Of a stretch of 64,000 bases of DNA, positions 1 through 9,197 are shown piece by piece. The position numbers were made by a program, and so were the translations under genes. Under the pieces are notes generated by a model. It did no database searches, was not told the DNA's origin, and was given only the letters and a program-made list of their open reading frames with translations. The stretch is from Microbacterium sp. LWH3-1.2. Its GTDB lineage: Bacteria; Actinomycetota; Actinomycetes; Actinomycetales; Microbacteriaceae. Position 1 is the stretch's first letter. Each line of letters starts with the position of its first letter. The DNA is taken from the NCBI RefSeq assembly GCF_040675855.1, contig NZ_JBEGIK010000001.1, positions 744,001 to 808,000 of the forward strand. The letters are read 5' to 3'.

Positions 1-2
1 GA

Positions 3-1973
3 CTCGTCGCCGTCGAGCGCGCCTTCGAGGGGCAGGGGTCGCAGGTGCTCTGGCTCGTGCTGCTGGTCGCGGTCGCGTACGCGTCAGGCTGGGGCATGGC
101 CCTCGCCCGGCCGAGCCGCCTCTCGTCGGGCCTGTACGCGCTCGTCGTGCCTCCGGCGGCCCTCGTCGCCGCGGTCGTCGCGATCGTGCCGGTCGCCGAC
201 GAGCCGCGCATCGTCGCCGGGACGATCATCATGCTCGCCGCGCTGCACCTCTCGGCGGCGGGATTCGACAGCCTGCCCCTGACGGGCACCACCCGCTGGA
301 TCTCGCTCGCGGGCGCCTTCGTCGTGGGAGTGGCGGGCTGGTTCCTCGGCGCGGCGTCCGAGGTCGAGGCGGTGTCGCTCCCCGTCGCCGCGATGTGCCT
401 CGCCGGCGCCGTCCTCGGCATGCTCCGTCGGCGGCGGGCGGGCGCCGCATGGCCCGGTTCGGAGGGGCCTGCGTGGATCGTGGGTGTCGTGCTCGCCAGC
501 GCGCCGAGCCTCCTCGTCGCGGCGGAACCTGCGCGGATCTGGGCGTACGTGGCACTCACCCTCGCCGCTGCGGGCGGAGCGGCCGCGGTGCGGGAGCCCG
601 CGCGCGAGGTGCCGGCCGAGCAGTTCTCCTCCTACGCCACGCCCGCCGCACCCCCGGTGCAGCCTGCCGTGCCGCCGGAGTTCGCGCCGCCCGCCGGTGT
701 CGCCGTCACACCGTCCGCGCGGCAGACCCCGCGATTCGTCGACGTCTGGACCCTGCGCACGCCGACGGCGATGCTGCTCGGCCTCGCCGCGGTCGTGATG
801 GGGCTGCGTGGGCTCGTCCCGCCCGGCTTCGAAGGTGACGCCGCGGTGGCCATCGTCGTGGGCCTGGGTGTCATCGCGGTGGCGGTCCTGCTGACGGCAC
901 GCGGCTCGGCACCCGCCGCCGCCCGCGGCGCGGCCGTCCTCGCCGGCTCCGGCGCCGCCCTGCTCGTCGCGATGTCGCTCACGCGTCCCGAAGCCGATCT
1001 CGTGCTCACGACCGTGACCGCCGTCATCGGCGGCGCGCTCGGGGTGGCCGGCGCCTCGGTGCTGAGTCTGCGCCACTGGGCACCGCTGGGCGGCGTGCTC
1101 GCCGTGGGCGGGCTCGTCGTCGCGGTGGTCGCGTGCGGTATCCGGTTCCTCGAGATCGCGCCCGCCGGCGGCCTCGAGCCCGACCTCTGGGCGGTCGCCG
1201 GCGCGGGGATCGCGGTCGCGGTCGCGATCGCGGCGATCCGCGCGACGCCGTCGCGCGCCGTCGGCCTCACCGCCGGCGCGGGCTTCGCGGTCGCCTCGGC
1301 GCTGTTCGCCCTCGCCGAGCTGCAGCTGCTGCTCGTGCAGCAGTCGGGCGACGAGCTCCGCACCGCGGCGGTGATGTCGGCGCTCACCGCCGCCACCGTC
1401 GTCGGCACCGCCGCGCGCAGGCGGCTCGGCCTGGCCCTGCCGGTCGCGGCCGCCCTCGCGGGTGCGGGCTTCGGCATCATGGCGCTCACCGTCGGTGACG
1501 TCCGGCCCAGCGAACTCGTCACGGTGCCACCGGCCCTCGGCGGGATCGTGTACGGCGTGCGCACTCTGCGACGTGCACCGCGGTCGCGCACCTGGCCCAC
1601 GCTCGGCCCGTGGCTCGCGCTGCTGACGGTGCCGTCGCTGCTGCACGACTTCGGCGGGTCGGGCGCCGCGGACGAGCCCTGGCTGGGGGAGTCCGAGCTG
1701 TGGCGCATCGTGTCGCTCGGCGTCGTGGCACTCGCGATGGTGGTGGTGGGGGCGGTCTACCGACTGCAGGCGCCGCTCCTGCTGGGCTCCGCGGTGCTGA
1801 TCGTGCACGGGGTCGCCCAGCTGTGGCCCTGGATCTCCACCGCCTACGTGGCGGTGCCGTGGTGGCTCTGGCTCGGGGTGGGCGGCGCGCTGCTCATCTT
1901 CATGGCCGCCCGCTACGAGAAGAACATGAGGGCGCTGCGCACGACCGTCGTCGCGGTCACGTCGCTTCGCTGA
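3..1973 (+). CDS. multi-pass membrane protein, 5' end missing
   Basis: The reading frame is open to the left edge, so the true start lies outside; about 656 residues are visible. An internal GTG at 45 is not a convincing start because coding-like sequence continues upstream of it. The protein is a long series of Ala/Val/Leu-rich hydrophobic segments, probably more than fifteen membrane passes, broken by short Arg-rich loops and a Pro/Ala-rich stretch around visible residues 205-240. It ends in a basic tail after the last membrane segment. Actinobacteria have large polytopic proteins of this kind with no assigned function, and I recognise no catalytic or transport motif. Its last 17 bases overlap the convergent glycosylase gene. 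Confidence 0.8.
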   Translation, partial: LVAVERAFEGQGSQVLWLVLLVAVAYASGWGMALARPSRLSSGLYALVVPPAALVAAVVAIVPVADEPRIVAGTIIMLAALHLSAAGFDSLPLTGTTRWISLAGAFVVGVAGWFLGAASEVEAVSLPVAAMCLAGAVLGMLRRRRAGAAWPGSEGPAWIVGVVLASAPSLLVAAEPARIWAYVALTLAAAGGAAAVREPAREVPAEQFSSYATPAAPPVQPAVPPEFAPPAGVAVTPSARQTPRFVDVWTLRTPTAMLLGLAAVVMGLRGLVPPGFEGDAAVAIVVGLGVIAVAVLLTARGSAPAAARGAAVLAGSGAALLVAMSLTRPEADLVLTTVTAVIGGALGVAGASVLSLRHWAPLGGVLAVGGLVVAVVACGIRFLEIAPAGGLEPDLWAVAGAGIAVAVAIAAIRATPSRAVGLTAGAGFAVASALFALAELQLLLVQQSGDELRTAAVMSALTAATVVGTAARRRLGLALPVAAALAGAGFGIMALTVGDVRPSELVTVPPALGGIVYGVRTLRRAPRSRTWPTLGPWLALLTVPSLLHDFGGSGAADEPWLGESELWRIVSLGVVALAMVVVGAVYRLQAPLLLGSAVLIVHGVAQLWPWISTAYVAVPWWLWLGVGGALLIFMAARYEKNMRALRTTVVAVTSLR

Positions 1974-2634
1974 CTTCCCGCGCGCCGCGCCCCCAGCGGA
2001 ACGGCGACACCGTCTCATCGCCCGGGATCCAGTACCGCCACGGGAACGCGGCGGTGCCGGCCACGCCTGCGACGCCGACGCGCGGCCCCGACGCGACCTC
2101 GGCGAGCGGGTCGGCGAGCAGCTCGAGCCTCGCCACCGCGCCCTGCAGCGGCGCACCGGTGATCGCGTCGATGCCGTCGTGCAACGGATGCCGCAGCCCC
2201 ACCGCATCGCCGAACCGGCCGGGCCCGCGAGCCAGGTCGCGCGGTGTCTTGGCCGCGGGCCGGCGGCGGGTCGCAGCATCCGTCCCCTCCCTCACCTGAC
2301 CCGCCCGCAGCAGCACACCGCCGGCGACCCCGTCGGGCCCGCACACGACGTTGACGCAGGAGTGGATGCCGTGGCTGAGATAGACGTACAGGTGGCCGGG
2401 CTCGCCCCACATCGTGGCGTTGCGGGCGGTCTGGCCCATGCGCGCGTGCGAGCCGGGATCAGGCACCGGCCCGGTGCCGCGACCGTGGTACGCCTCGACC
2501 TCCGTGAGTCGCACTACCACCGTCTCGCCTTCGACCACCGTTGTCAGGCGTGCCCCGAGCAGGCGGGGCGCGACGTCGGCCGGAAGGCCCTGCAGGTCTG
2601 CGCGGGTCGCCGCACGCCAGAGGTCCCGCGCCAT
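1957..2634 (-). CDS. 3-methyladenine DNA glycosylase (AAG/MPG family)
   Basis: A 225-residue protein of the AAG/MPG fold that excises alkylated purines in base excision repair. The family hallmarks are in order: the early LPADVAPRLLGARL stretch, the catalytic region VRLTEVEAYHG with the conserved Glu, then SHARMGQTARNATMW and GHLYVYLSHGIHSCVNVV, which form the DNA-intercalating and active-site loops. The later GPGRFGDAVGL and RYWIPGD motifs are also present. Length matches bacterial members. The 3' end overlaps the convergent membrane-protein gene by 17 bases, and the 5' end faces the divergent MFS gene across about 70 bp. It appears to be a single-gene unit. Confidence 0.93.
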   Translation of the reverse strand: MARDLWRAATRADLQGLPADVAPRLLGARLTTVVEGETVVVRLTEVEAYHGRGTGPVPDPGSHARMGQTARNATMWGEPGHLYVYLSHGIHSCVNVVCGPDGVAGGVLLRAGQVREGTDAATRRRPAAKTPRDLARGPGRFGDAVGLRHPLHDGIDAITGAPLQGAVARLELLADPLAEVASGPRVGVAGVAGTAAFPWRYWIPGDETVSPFRWGRGAREVSEAT

Positions 2635-2707
2635 GGGGCCGAGTCTACGTCCGCGCGCCGACGCAACAACCGCGTCGCGCCGCCTCGGCGAGCGCTACTG
2701 TTCGCGC

Positions 2708-4348
2708 ATGGGGAAATGGTTCGTGCTCATCCTGCTGAGCGTCTCGCAGTTCATCATGGTGCTCGACAGCACGGTGATGAACGTCTCGATCTCCACCGTC
2801 GCGCACGATCTCGGCACCGACATCTCGGGCATGCAGGCCGCGATCACGTTCTACGCGCTCACGATGGCGGCGTTCATGCTCACCGGCGGCAAGCTCGGCG
2901 ACCGCTGGGGCCGCAGCCTCGCCTTCCGCATCGGCTCCGTCATCTACGGCATCGGCTCGCTGACCACCGCGCTGAGCCCCAACCTCACTGTTCTGATGCT
3001 CGGCTGGTCGCTCGTCGAGGGCCTCGGTGCCGTGCTCGTGATCCCCGCGATCGCCGCCCTCGCGGCGATCAACTACACCGGCCGCGAGCGCGTGGTCGCC
3101 TTCGCAGTGCTCGGCGCCGTCACCGGCGGTGCCGCCGCCGCGGGCCCCCTCATCGGCGGCCTCGTCACCACGTACTCGTCGTGGCGCTACGTCTTCGTCG
3201 CCGAAGCCGTCGTCATGACCCTCGTGCTGATCGTGTCGGGCCGGATCAAAGACGTGCCCGGCGACCGCACCCTGCGCATCGACCTGCTCAGCGTCGTGCT
3301 GTCGGCACTCGGTCTGGGCCTCTTGGTCTACGGCATCCTGCAGTCCAAGACCTGGGGCTGGTTCCAGCCGCTCGACCCGCCGGTGATCAATGGCCAGCCG
3401 TTCGCCCCGCTCGGCATCTCACCGGTCGCCTACATGATCCTGCTGTCCCTCGTCGTGCTGTGGCTGTTCGTGATGCGGCAGCAGCAGCTCGAGCGGAGCG
3501 GCCGCGTTCCGCTGCTGAAAGTCAGCCTGCTGCGCATCACCGCGCTGCGCAGCGGCCTGACGATGTTCATGGCGCAGTACTTCGCGATCGCCGCTCTGTT
3601 CTTCGTCGTTCCGGTCTACCTGCAGACGATCCTCGGGTTCGACGCGCTGCAGACCGGCCTCAAGATCCTCCCGCTTTCGCTCGGGCTCATCCTGTTCTCG
3701 ATCCTCGGATCGCGGCTCTCGACGGTGCGGTCGGCGCGGAACATCGGCCGCGTCGGGCAGCTCACGCTGGGCCTCGGCGTGCTCGTGGTGTTCCTCGCGG
3801 TGCAGCCCGAGCTCGCCGACTTCGCATTCGCCGCGGGCATGTTCGTGGTCGGCGCCGGATTCGGTCTGCTCGCCTCGCAGCTCGGCAACGTCAACATGTC
3901 GGCGGTGGACCAGTCCGACACGTCCGAGGTCGGCGGGCTCCAGGGCACGTTCCAGAACCTCGGGTCGTCGTTCGGCACGGCCATCGTCGGCTCGGTCTTC
4001 ATCCTGCTCCTCACCTCGGGCTTCACCGCCGCGGTGGAGCAGAGCACGACGATCCCCGACGACATCCGCGCCCAGGTCGTCGCGTCGGCGTCGAAGGGCG
4101 CGCCGATCATCTCGCAGCAGCAGGCCGAGGACCTCTTGACGGATGCCGGAGCCGACCCTGAATCGGCCACCGAGGTCGCCCAGCTGTACGCCGATACGCA
4201 GGTCGAATCGCTGCGGCAGTCGCTCTTCTTCGTGTTCGCCCTCACCCTGCTCGGACTCATGCTGTCGAGCGGCCTGCCGTCGAAGCTGCCGGTTCCGGCG
4301 GCCTCGAACACGGACGACGAGGACGCAGCATCCGCTCGCTCTTCCTGA
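2708..4348 (+). CDS. MFS drug-efflux-type transporter (DHA2 family)
   Basis: A 546-residue proton-driven exporter of the 14-helix DHA2 family, in the cytoplasmic membrane. The first helix carries LDSTVMNVS (the family D1 motif), followed by the loop motif GGKLGDRWGR, with further helices to the C terminus. A polar insert around residues 450-500 lies in an extracytoplasmic loop between late helices. The ATG at 2708 begins directly with the first helix. There is no Shine-Dalgarno sequence; a -10-like TACTGT (2696-2701) lies six bases upstream, so the message may be leaderless. Substrate is unknown and no regulator is adjacent. The gene stands alone, divergent from the glycosylase. Confidence 0.9.
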   Translation: MGKWFVLILLSVSQFIMVLDSTVMNVSISTVAHDLGTDISGMQAAITFYALTMAAFMLTGGKLGDRWGRSLAFRIGSVIYGIGSLTTALSPNLTVLMLGWSLVEGLGAVLVIPAIAALAAINYTGRERVVAFAVLGAVTGGAAAAGPLIGGLVTTYSSWRYVFVAEAVVMTLVLIVSGRIKDVPGDRTLRIDLLSVVLSALGLGLLVYGILQSKTWGWFQPLDPPVINGQPFAPLGISPVAYMILLSLVVLWLFVMRQQQLERSGRVPLLKVSLLRITALRSGLTMFMAQYFAIAALFFVVPVYLQTILGFDALQTGLKILPLSLGLILFSILGSRLSTVRSARNIGRVGQLTLGLGVLVVFLAVQPELADFAFAAGMFVVGAGFGLLASQLGNVNMSAVDQSDTSEVGGLQGTFQNLGSSFGTAIVGSVFILLLTSGFTAAVEQSTTIPDDIRAQVVASASKGAPIISQQQAEDLLTDAGADPESATEVAQLYADTQVESLRQSLFFVFALTLLGLMLSSGLPSKLPVPAASNTDDEDAASARSS

Positions 4349-4357
4349 CCCATCGCG

Positions 4358-4439
4358 TCCTCAATTGAGGATCTGCGCCGAGATGCGGACCAGAACCGCG
4401 CGAGCCATCCGCATCTCGGCTCTCGTCCTCAATTGAGGA
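4358..4439. repeat. 82-bp nested-palindrome repeat, copy A
   Basis: The element is bounded by two identical 14-bp palindromes, TCCTCAATTGAGGA, at 4358-4371 and 4426-4439. Inside lies a perfect 13-bp inverted repeat, GCCGAGATGCGGA at 4377-4389 and TCCGCATCTCGGC at 4408-4420. Two more copies of the same length and layout lie at 11118 and 11275, on the other side of the zinc operon. This copy sits between the convergent 3' ends of the MFS gene and the zinc operon. No protein is encoded. Its role could be a terminator, a protein-binding site or a small non-autonomous element. Confidence 0.85.
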
Positions 4440-4570
4440 GCGCGAACGGATGCGGGTGAGGAGCGCGAACGGATGCGGGTGAGGGAGCGCGAACGGATGC
4501 GGGTGAGGGAGCGCGAACGGAGGCGGGTGAGGAGCGCGAACGGATGCGGGTGAGGGAGCGCGAACGGATG
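4438..4570. repeat. 23/24-bp tandem repeat, nearly six units
   Basis: Directly abutting repeat copy A is a tandem array with unit GAGCGCGAACGGATGCGGG followed by TGAG, alternating between 23 and 24 bp. Units are almost identical; one has GGAGGC in place of GGATGC. The array ends about 14 bp before the stop codon of the minus-strand propeller gene at 4584. Nothing coding is apparent. Unit number is likely to vary between strains by slippage. Confidence 0.85.
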
Positions 4571-4583
4571 CCTCGCCTCGAGG

Positions 4584-6005
4584 TCAGCGCGGGGGCACCT
4601 GGCACCATGAGATCGAGGCGCCGTTGAGGGCGACGACGGGGTCGCCGTCGGCCACCTCGAGGATGCGCGTCTCGGGGCGCTCGGGCAGCGGGTGCTGGTA
4701 GGTGTCGTACGAGTTCGTCACCGCGTCAGGCGCCACGAGCACCGCGAGGTACCGGGCGCTGGGCGATACGCACACCTGGATGACGGCATCCGTGTCGGCG
4801 ATCTCGGTGAGCATGGTCGTGGCGCCGTCCGCGCCCACACGGGCGACCGATGTGCGCCCGGTCGGCACGCCGTCGGCGTCGAGCACCGCCGCTGTGCGGA
4901 TCGTCGAGCCGTCGGGGAGCGGCGTCACCGAGGTGGTGCCGCCGAGGTCGATGTCGGACGCGACGAGCGGCTCTTCGCTCGCGTCGGTGAGGTCGATGAC
5001 GGCGGCGAGGTCCGGGCGGTCGACCACGGCCTCGCCGGAGCCGCGAGCGATGCCCTCGATCGTCATCGCGTCACCGAGCGCGGTCGGCGCGCTGCTCGAG
5101 CTCTCCGATCCGGTCAGCAGCAGCGAGCCGTCGAAGGAGAGGAGCAGGATGCTGTCCGTGTCGGGCACGAAGCGCCACTCCGCGACCCGGGGATCGGCGC
5201 CCTCGACCTCGATCGCGACCGGTTCTGCGGTGGGATCGCTGAGCGACGCCGTGTACAGCCGGCTCTCGCGGCCGGAGTCGGTGCTGAGCTCGGCGTCCGA
5301 GAAGGTGTACCCGATGCGCTCACCGCGGTCGGCGGTCTGCAGATTCGACACGTATCCGTCTCCGGGGAGCGGCAGCTCGTGCGCGTTCTCGCCGTCGAGG
5401 TCGGTCACGACGAGGCCGGCCTGATCGTCGTCGGTGCGCACCGAGACGACGAGGTGCTGGGCCGTCGCGCGGAAGTCCTCGATGTGCGCGTGCCGGAACA
5501 CCGGCACCGCGTTCTGCCCGGCGAGGTCGGTGCGGTAGATGAGGTCGCCGGCATTGGTCCCGCGCTGCATCAGGAACACCTCGGCCGCCGGCGCGCGGAA
5601 GGTCTGCGTGATCGTCGCGGTCGGCCCGCCGCCGAGCGAGGCGACATCGTCGATCGTGACGGTGTACTCCGTGTCGTCCCACAGTGGCAGGGTGAACCGC
5701 ACGCCGACGCTGCGCCCCGATGTGTCGACGGCGAACGGCGTCGCGGGCGTGATCGTCACCTGCGACGGGTCGACTTCGGCGAGCGACTGGGTGGTGGTCA
5801 CGATGAGACGGGCACCGGATGCTGCGGCCGCCGCCTCCGGATCCACGTACGCCTCCGTCACCCGGGGCCCCTGCGCGACGCTCGCGGCCGCTCCGGCGAG
5901 CCCGAGAACGGCCAGCAGGCCGACGACGATCGCGAAGGTCCCGACGAACGCGCGGCCCCGGCGACGCCGGGACCGCGAGCGACGCGAGGTCCGGTCAGTA
6001 CTCAT
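4584..6005 (-). CDS. membrane-anchored Ig-like/beta-propeller protein of the zinc operon
   Basis: A 473-residue protein of unknown function. It has a very basic N terminus, one membrane segment (about residues 25-47), a Big/Ig-like domain near residues 50-140 (NTD-type strands around TPATPFAVDTSG and DDTEYTVTIDD), and then repeated blade-like units resembling TolB/YncE propellers, such as LIYRTDLAGQNA and LVVTDLDGENA. The bulk should lie outside the membrane. The ATG at 6005 overlaps the upstream stop by 11 bases, pointing to translational coupling; a longer start at 6062 would lie deep inside the upstream gene. It is the last gene of the zinc operon. A metal-related role is only inferred from position, as I see no metal-binding cluster. 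Confidence 0.7.
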   Translation of the reverse strand: MSTDRTSRRSRSRRRRGRAFVGTFAIVVGLLAVLGLAGAAASVAQGPRVTEAYVDPEAAAAASGARLIVTTTQSLAEVDPSQVTITPATPFAVDTSGRSVGVRFTLPLWDDTEYTVTIDDVASLGGGPTATITQTFRAPAAEVFLMQRGTNAGDLIYRTDLAGQNAVPVFRHAHIEDFRATAQHLVVSVRTDDDQAGLVVTDLDGENAHELPLPGDGYVSNLQTADRGERIGYTFSDAELSTDSGRESRLYTASLSDPTAEPVAIEVEGADPRVAEWRFVPDTDSILLLSFDGSLLLTGSESSSSAPTALGDAMTIEGIARGSGEAVVDRPDLAAVIDLTDASEEPLVASDIDLGGTTSVTPLPDGSTIRTAAVLDADGVPTGRTSVARVGADGATTMLTEIADTDAVIQVCVSPSARYLAVLVAPDAVTNSYDTYQHPLPERPETRILEVADGDPVVALNGASISWCQVPPR

Positions 6006-6813
6006 ACGGGTCCTCGGGTTCGGCGATCTCCTCGACCGCGGCCGCGTCGACGACGAGCTCACCGTCCGATGAGGAGCGCACGGTGCCGGTGATCGTGACC
6101 CACTGCCCGGTGTCGGGCGCGCCGGAGCCGCTCACGACGGGCAGGCTGGCGGGTTGCGCGTCGATGACGCAGTGCGTGATGACCAGGCGCGTGAGGTCGA
6201 AGGCGTCGCCCTCTCCCGGCGTCACGAACCCCGTGAGCTCGACGGTCTCGCCGTCGAACGCGTCGGGATTCGTCGCCGTCGCGAACACCGTCGCCCACTC
6301 GCCGACCCCGAACGAGGCGGTGTCGCCGGTCGAGGCCAGCTGCACCGTGTCGGCCCCGCCGAACAGCGGCGTCGCGCCCACGTCGCGCGACATCGCGAGC
6401 TCCGCGCTCAGCGAGGCCGGGGGCAGCACGAGGGTGAGCACGACGACCCCGGATGCCGCGACCCCTCCGACGACCGTGGCCGCGATCCCGAGAGGGTGCG
6501 AGGCATGGTGGTCGTGGTCGTGACCGCGCTCAGGCGTTTCGACTCGCTCGTTCCTCGCTCGCTCAACGAGCGGGGTGAAGGGTTTCGGACCGTGGTCGTG
6601 GCCGTGGTCGGCCTCCGCCCCGAGCGGGAGCGCGAACGAGGCCACAGCGCCGATCAGCACGAACACCGCCATCGACACCGCGAACCACGTGGAGTCGGGG
6701 TTGATGTACAGCCCGAGCCGTCCCGTCACCGCGAGGGAGATCGTGAAGACGGCGAGCGCCGCGGCCAGCCCGACTCCGAGCCACCGCGTGCCGACGAAGC
6801 CTGCTCTACGCAA
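5995..6813 (-). CDS. TIGR03943/DUF1980-like permease partner
   Basis: A 272-residue protein of the family that nearly always accompanies a DUF318-type permease. The N-terminal third has two membrane segments. A loop then carries two His/Asp clusters (ADHGHDHGP and ERGHDHDHHASH), which suggest metal contact. The C-terminal half is a soluble domain with the family pattern VELTGFVTPGEG followed by LTRLVITHCVIDAQPASLPV. The start overlaps the 3' end of the permease gene by eight bases. Function is not established. Here it sits in a probable Zur-controlled unit, so a role with its partner in zinc handling is a reasonable inference. Confidence 0.8.
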   Translation of the reverse strand: MRRAGFVGTRWLGVGLAAALAVFTISLAVTGRLGLYINPDSTWFAVSMAVFVLIGAVASFALPLGAEADHGHDHGPKPFTPLVERARNERVETPERGHDHDHHASHPLGIAATVVGGVAASGVVVLTLVLPPASLSAELAMSRDVGATPLFGGADTVQLASTGDTASFGVGEWATVFATATNPDAFDGETVELTGFVTPGEGDAFDLTRLVITHCVIDAQPASLPVVSGSGAPDTGQWVTITGTVRSSSDGELVVDAAAVEEIAEPEDPYEY

Positions 6814-7882
6814 GGAGGTTCACCGCCGTCCCGATCGCGAAGGCCGACAGCACGACGACCACGACGATGCCCCCGAGCGTGCGCCATGTGAACGTCGTGC
6901 GCATCAGCGCGAGCATCTTGACGTCGACGAGCGGTCCGACCAGCAGGAACGCGACGATCGACCCGGGCGTGAAGGTCGAGGCGAACGACAGCGCGAAGAA
7001 CGCGTCGACGTTCGAGCAGATCGACACCACCATCGCGAGGGCCATCATCGCGACGATCGACAGTGCGGGGTTGGCGCCGATCGCGAGCAGCGCCTCGCGC
7101 GGGATGAGCACCTGCACCGCGCCGGCGAGCGCCGAGCCGATGACGAGCGCCGGCATCACCGCGCGCAGCTCGATCACGAACTGCGCGAGCGTGCGCCGCC
7201 ACTTGCCGCCCGGCTCGTGCACCACGAGCTCGCACGTGTCGCGGAAGCGGTCGGTGAGCAGGGCGTCGGGAGACGGATGCCGCGAATACAGCCATCCGAC
7301 GAGGTTCGCGATCGCGTACCCGCCGAGCAGGCGCGCGATGAGGATGCCGTCGCTGAAGCCGAACGCCTGGTGGGTCGTGATGATGACGATGGGGTTCACG
7401 ATCGGCGCCGCGATGAGGAACGTCAGAGTCTCGGGCACCGAGAATCCGCGCATGAGGAGGCCACGCGCGAACGGTACGTTGCCGCACTCGCACACCGGCA
7501 CGATCATGCCGAGGAGTGACAGCACCGCGCGTCGGGCCCACCCGCGCCGCGGCATCCATCGCTCGATGACGCCTGGGGGCACCCACACCTGCACGACGAT
7601 CGACAGCACCACACCGAGCGCCACGAACGGCAGCGACTCGATGAGCACGCTGATCGCGAGGGTCAGCCCGTCCTGCGCGCGGGTGGGCAGGGACGCCGGG
7701 AACAGGGTCGGCGCGAGCCAGTCGATGAGGAAGAGGCCGGCGACGACGACCACGCCCACGCCGAGCCAGAGCAGGGCACGGGCATGCGCGGATGGCTGCG
7801 GCGCAGCATCCGTCGTCGATCCGTGGCGGTGCTCGGGCGAGCGCGCCCGCGTGCCGGGCTCAGTTCGCGTCACGCTGGACAT
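6806..7882 (-). CDS. DUF318/ArsP_1-like permease
   Basis: A 358-residue polytopic membrane protein of the predicted permease family that includes YraQ and ArsP. It has about eight to ten helices, the conserved motif PVCECGNVPFARGL with its Cys pair (about residues 128-140), the matching second-half ICSNVDAFFALS, and GPLVDVKML near the C terminus. The predicted start overlaps the 3' end of the Fur-family gene by 23 bases; a GTG at 7873 is an alternative that shortens the overlap. Family members export organoarsenicals or are uncharacterised. The location between zur and the TIGR03943 partner suggests metal transport, but the substrate is unknown. Confidence 0.82.
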   Translation of the reverse strand: MSSVTRTEPGTRARSPEHRHGSTTDAAPQPSAHARALLWLGVGVVVVAGLFLIDWLAPTLFPASLPTRAQDGLTLAISVLIESLPFVALGVVLSIVVQVWVPPGVIERWMPRRGWARRAVLSLLGMIVPVCECGNVPFARGLLMRGFSVPETLTFLIAAPIVNPIVIITTHQAFGFSDGILIARLLGGYAIANLVGWLYSRHPSPDALLTDRFRDTCELVVHEPGGKWRRTLAQFVIELRAVMPALVIGSALAGAVQVLIPREALLAIGANPALSIVAMMALAMVVSICSNVDAFFALSFASTFTPGSIVAFLLVGPLVDVKMLALMRTTFTWRTLGGIVVVVVLSAFAIGTAVNLLA

Positions 7883-8273
7883 CCCGGGCGGCGGCGCAGC
7901 TCGCGCAGAGCCCGAAGATGTCGACGACGTGTTCTGCGTCGCGGAATCCGTGGCGCTCGGCGGTGCCCTTGGCCCACTGCTCGACGTCCGTCGCCTCGAT
8001 CTCGACGGTCAGTCCGCAGGAGCGGCAGATCAGATGGTGGTGATGGCCGGTGCTGGAGCAGGCGCGATAGAGCGCCTCGCCCTCCGGGCTCTGCAGCGAA
8101 TCCGCCTCGCCCTGGGCGGCGAGCCCGGCGAGGGCGCGGTACACGGTGGCCAGTCCGATGCCGGTGTTCTCGCCGCGGAGGGTGGCGTGCAGCGACTGCG
8201 CGCTGACGAATCCGCGGGCGTCCGAGAGCGCTTCGCGCACGCGTTCGCGCTGCCACGTGTTGCGCTGAGCCAT
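7860..8273 (-). CDS. zur: Fur-family zinc repressor (Zur-like)
   Basis: A 137-residue Fur superfamily regulator. The winged helix occupies about residues 1-80, with TWQRERVREAL at the start and GLATVYRALAGLAAQGE as recognition region. It is followed by the metal and dimerisation domain with HHHHLICRSCG, a Glu/His-rich hinge and a closing CASC pair. The two CxxC motifs form the structural zinc site of the family. Position between znuB and the permease pair, and a Zur-type box before znuA, argue for a zinc sensor and not an iron sensor. The gap to znuB is 45 bp, so it is probably co-transcribed and autoregulated. Confidence 0.88.
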   Translation of the reverse strand: MAQRNTWQRERVREALSDARGFVSAQSLHATLRGENTGIGLATVYRALAGLAAQGEADSLQSPEGEALYRACSSTGHHHHLICRSCGLTVEIEATDVEQWAKGTAERHGFRDAEHVVDIFGLCASCAAARDVQRDAN

Positions 8274-8318
8274 GGGGGCGAGTCTACCGAGGGGTCCTGA
8301 GCGTCATCCGGGCGCCGG

Positions 8319-9197
8319 TCATCGGGCGGACTCCGGCAGGGCGACACGGGCGACGCGGCCGCGGCGGGCACCGACCGCTCGGCACACGACGTAGATCAGG
8401 AACGAGATTGTCGTGATGTACGGGCTCACCGGGAGGGTGCCCATGATCGCGAGGAGGATGCCGCCGATCGCCGACGCGAAGCCGAACAGCGCCGACAGCA
8501 GCGGCACCGAGAGGGGCCCCGACGCGATCCGCATGGCCGCGGCGGCGGGCGTGACGAGGAGGGCCATCACCAGCAGCGCCCCGATGATGTGCACGGCGAC
8601 GGCCACGATGAGGCCGAGAAGGAGCATGAAGCCGAGCGACACGGCGGTGGTCGGTACGCCGCGTGCCGCGGCGGACTGCGGGTCGAGCGAGTCGAACCGA
8701 AGCGGGCGCCAGATGAGCAGCAGGCCGAGCAGCACGACCGCGCCGATCCCGATCAGCCAGCCGAGCTGTCCGGTCTGCACCGAGACGATCTGGCCGGTGA
8801 GCAGGCTGAAGCGGTTGGCGCTGCGGCCGTCGTAGAGGGAGAGGAACAGGATGCCGAGACCCAGCCCGAACGGCATCAGCACGCCGATGATCGAGTTGCG
8901 GTCGCGCGCCTTCGCCCCCAGCACGCCGATGATGGCGGCCGCGATGAGCGAGCCCACGATGGACCCGGTGACCACGTCCCAGCCGATGAGGAGCGCCGCC
9001 GCGGCGCCCGCGAACGACAGCTCGCTGATGCCGTGCACCGCGAATGCCATGTCGCGCTGCATGACGAAGACGCCCACGAGCCCGCCGACGAGCCCGAGCA
9101 CCGCGCCCGCCCACACCGAGTTCGACACCAGCGCGAGGATCTCGCCGTAATAGGGCAGCCCGCCGAACATCGCGTCCGCGATGTCGTTCCAGTTCAT
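8319..9197 (-). CDS. znuB: zinc/manganese ABC transporter permease (ZnuB-like)
   Basis: A 292-residue ABC-3 family permease with about eight to nine membrane helices. The N terminus is VFVMQRDMAFAVHGISELSF-like, the family's conserved segment after the second helix, and the hydrophobic core continues to the end. It forms the membrane channel of the high-affinity zinc importer with the adjacent ATPase and binding protein. ATG and the ATPase stop overlap as ATGA (9194-9197), giving translational coupling. A short basic tail follows the last helix. Confidence 0.9.
   Translation of the reverse strand: MNWNDIADAMFGGLPYYGEILALVSNSVWAGAVLGLVGGLVGVFVMQRDMAFAVHGISELSFAGAAAALLIGWDVVTGSIVGSLIAAAIIGVLGAKARDRNSIIGVLMPFGLGLGILFLSLYDGRSANRFSLLTGQIVSVQTGQLGWLIGIGAVVLLGLLLIWRPLRFDSLDPQSAAARGVPTTAVSLGFMLLLGLIVAVAVHIIGALLVMALLVTPAAAAMRIASGPLSVPLLSALFGFASAIGGILLAIMGTLPVSPYITTISFLIYVVCRAVGARRGRVARVALPESAR

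Noticed and set aside
84..2279. A very long minus-strand open frame antisense to the first membrane protein
   Set aside because: It is a high-GC shadow: Arg/Ala/Pro/His-rich composition with no motifs, and it covers two convincing genes.
4358..4439. Insertion-sequence end or transposon terminal repeat
   Set aside because: No transposase frame or target-site duplication was found. The element is only 82 bp and internally symmetric, so I keep it as a repeat of unknown type.
4438..4570. Possible CRISPR array
   Set aside because: Units are contiguous with no spacers between them, so it is a simple tandem repeat.
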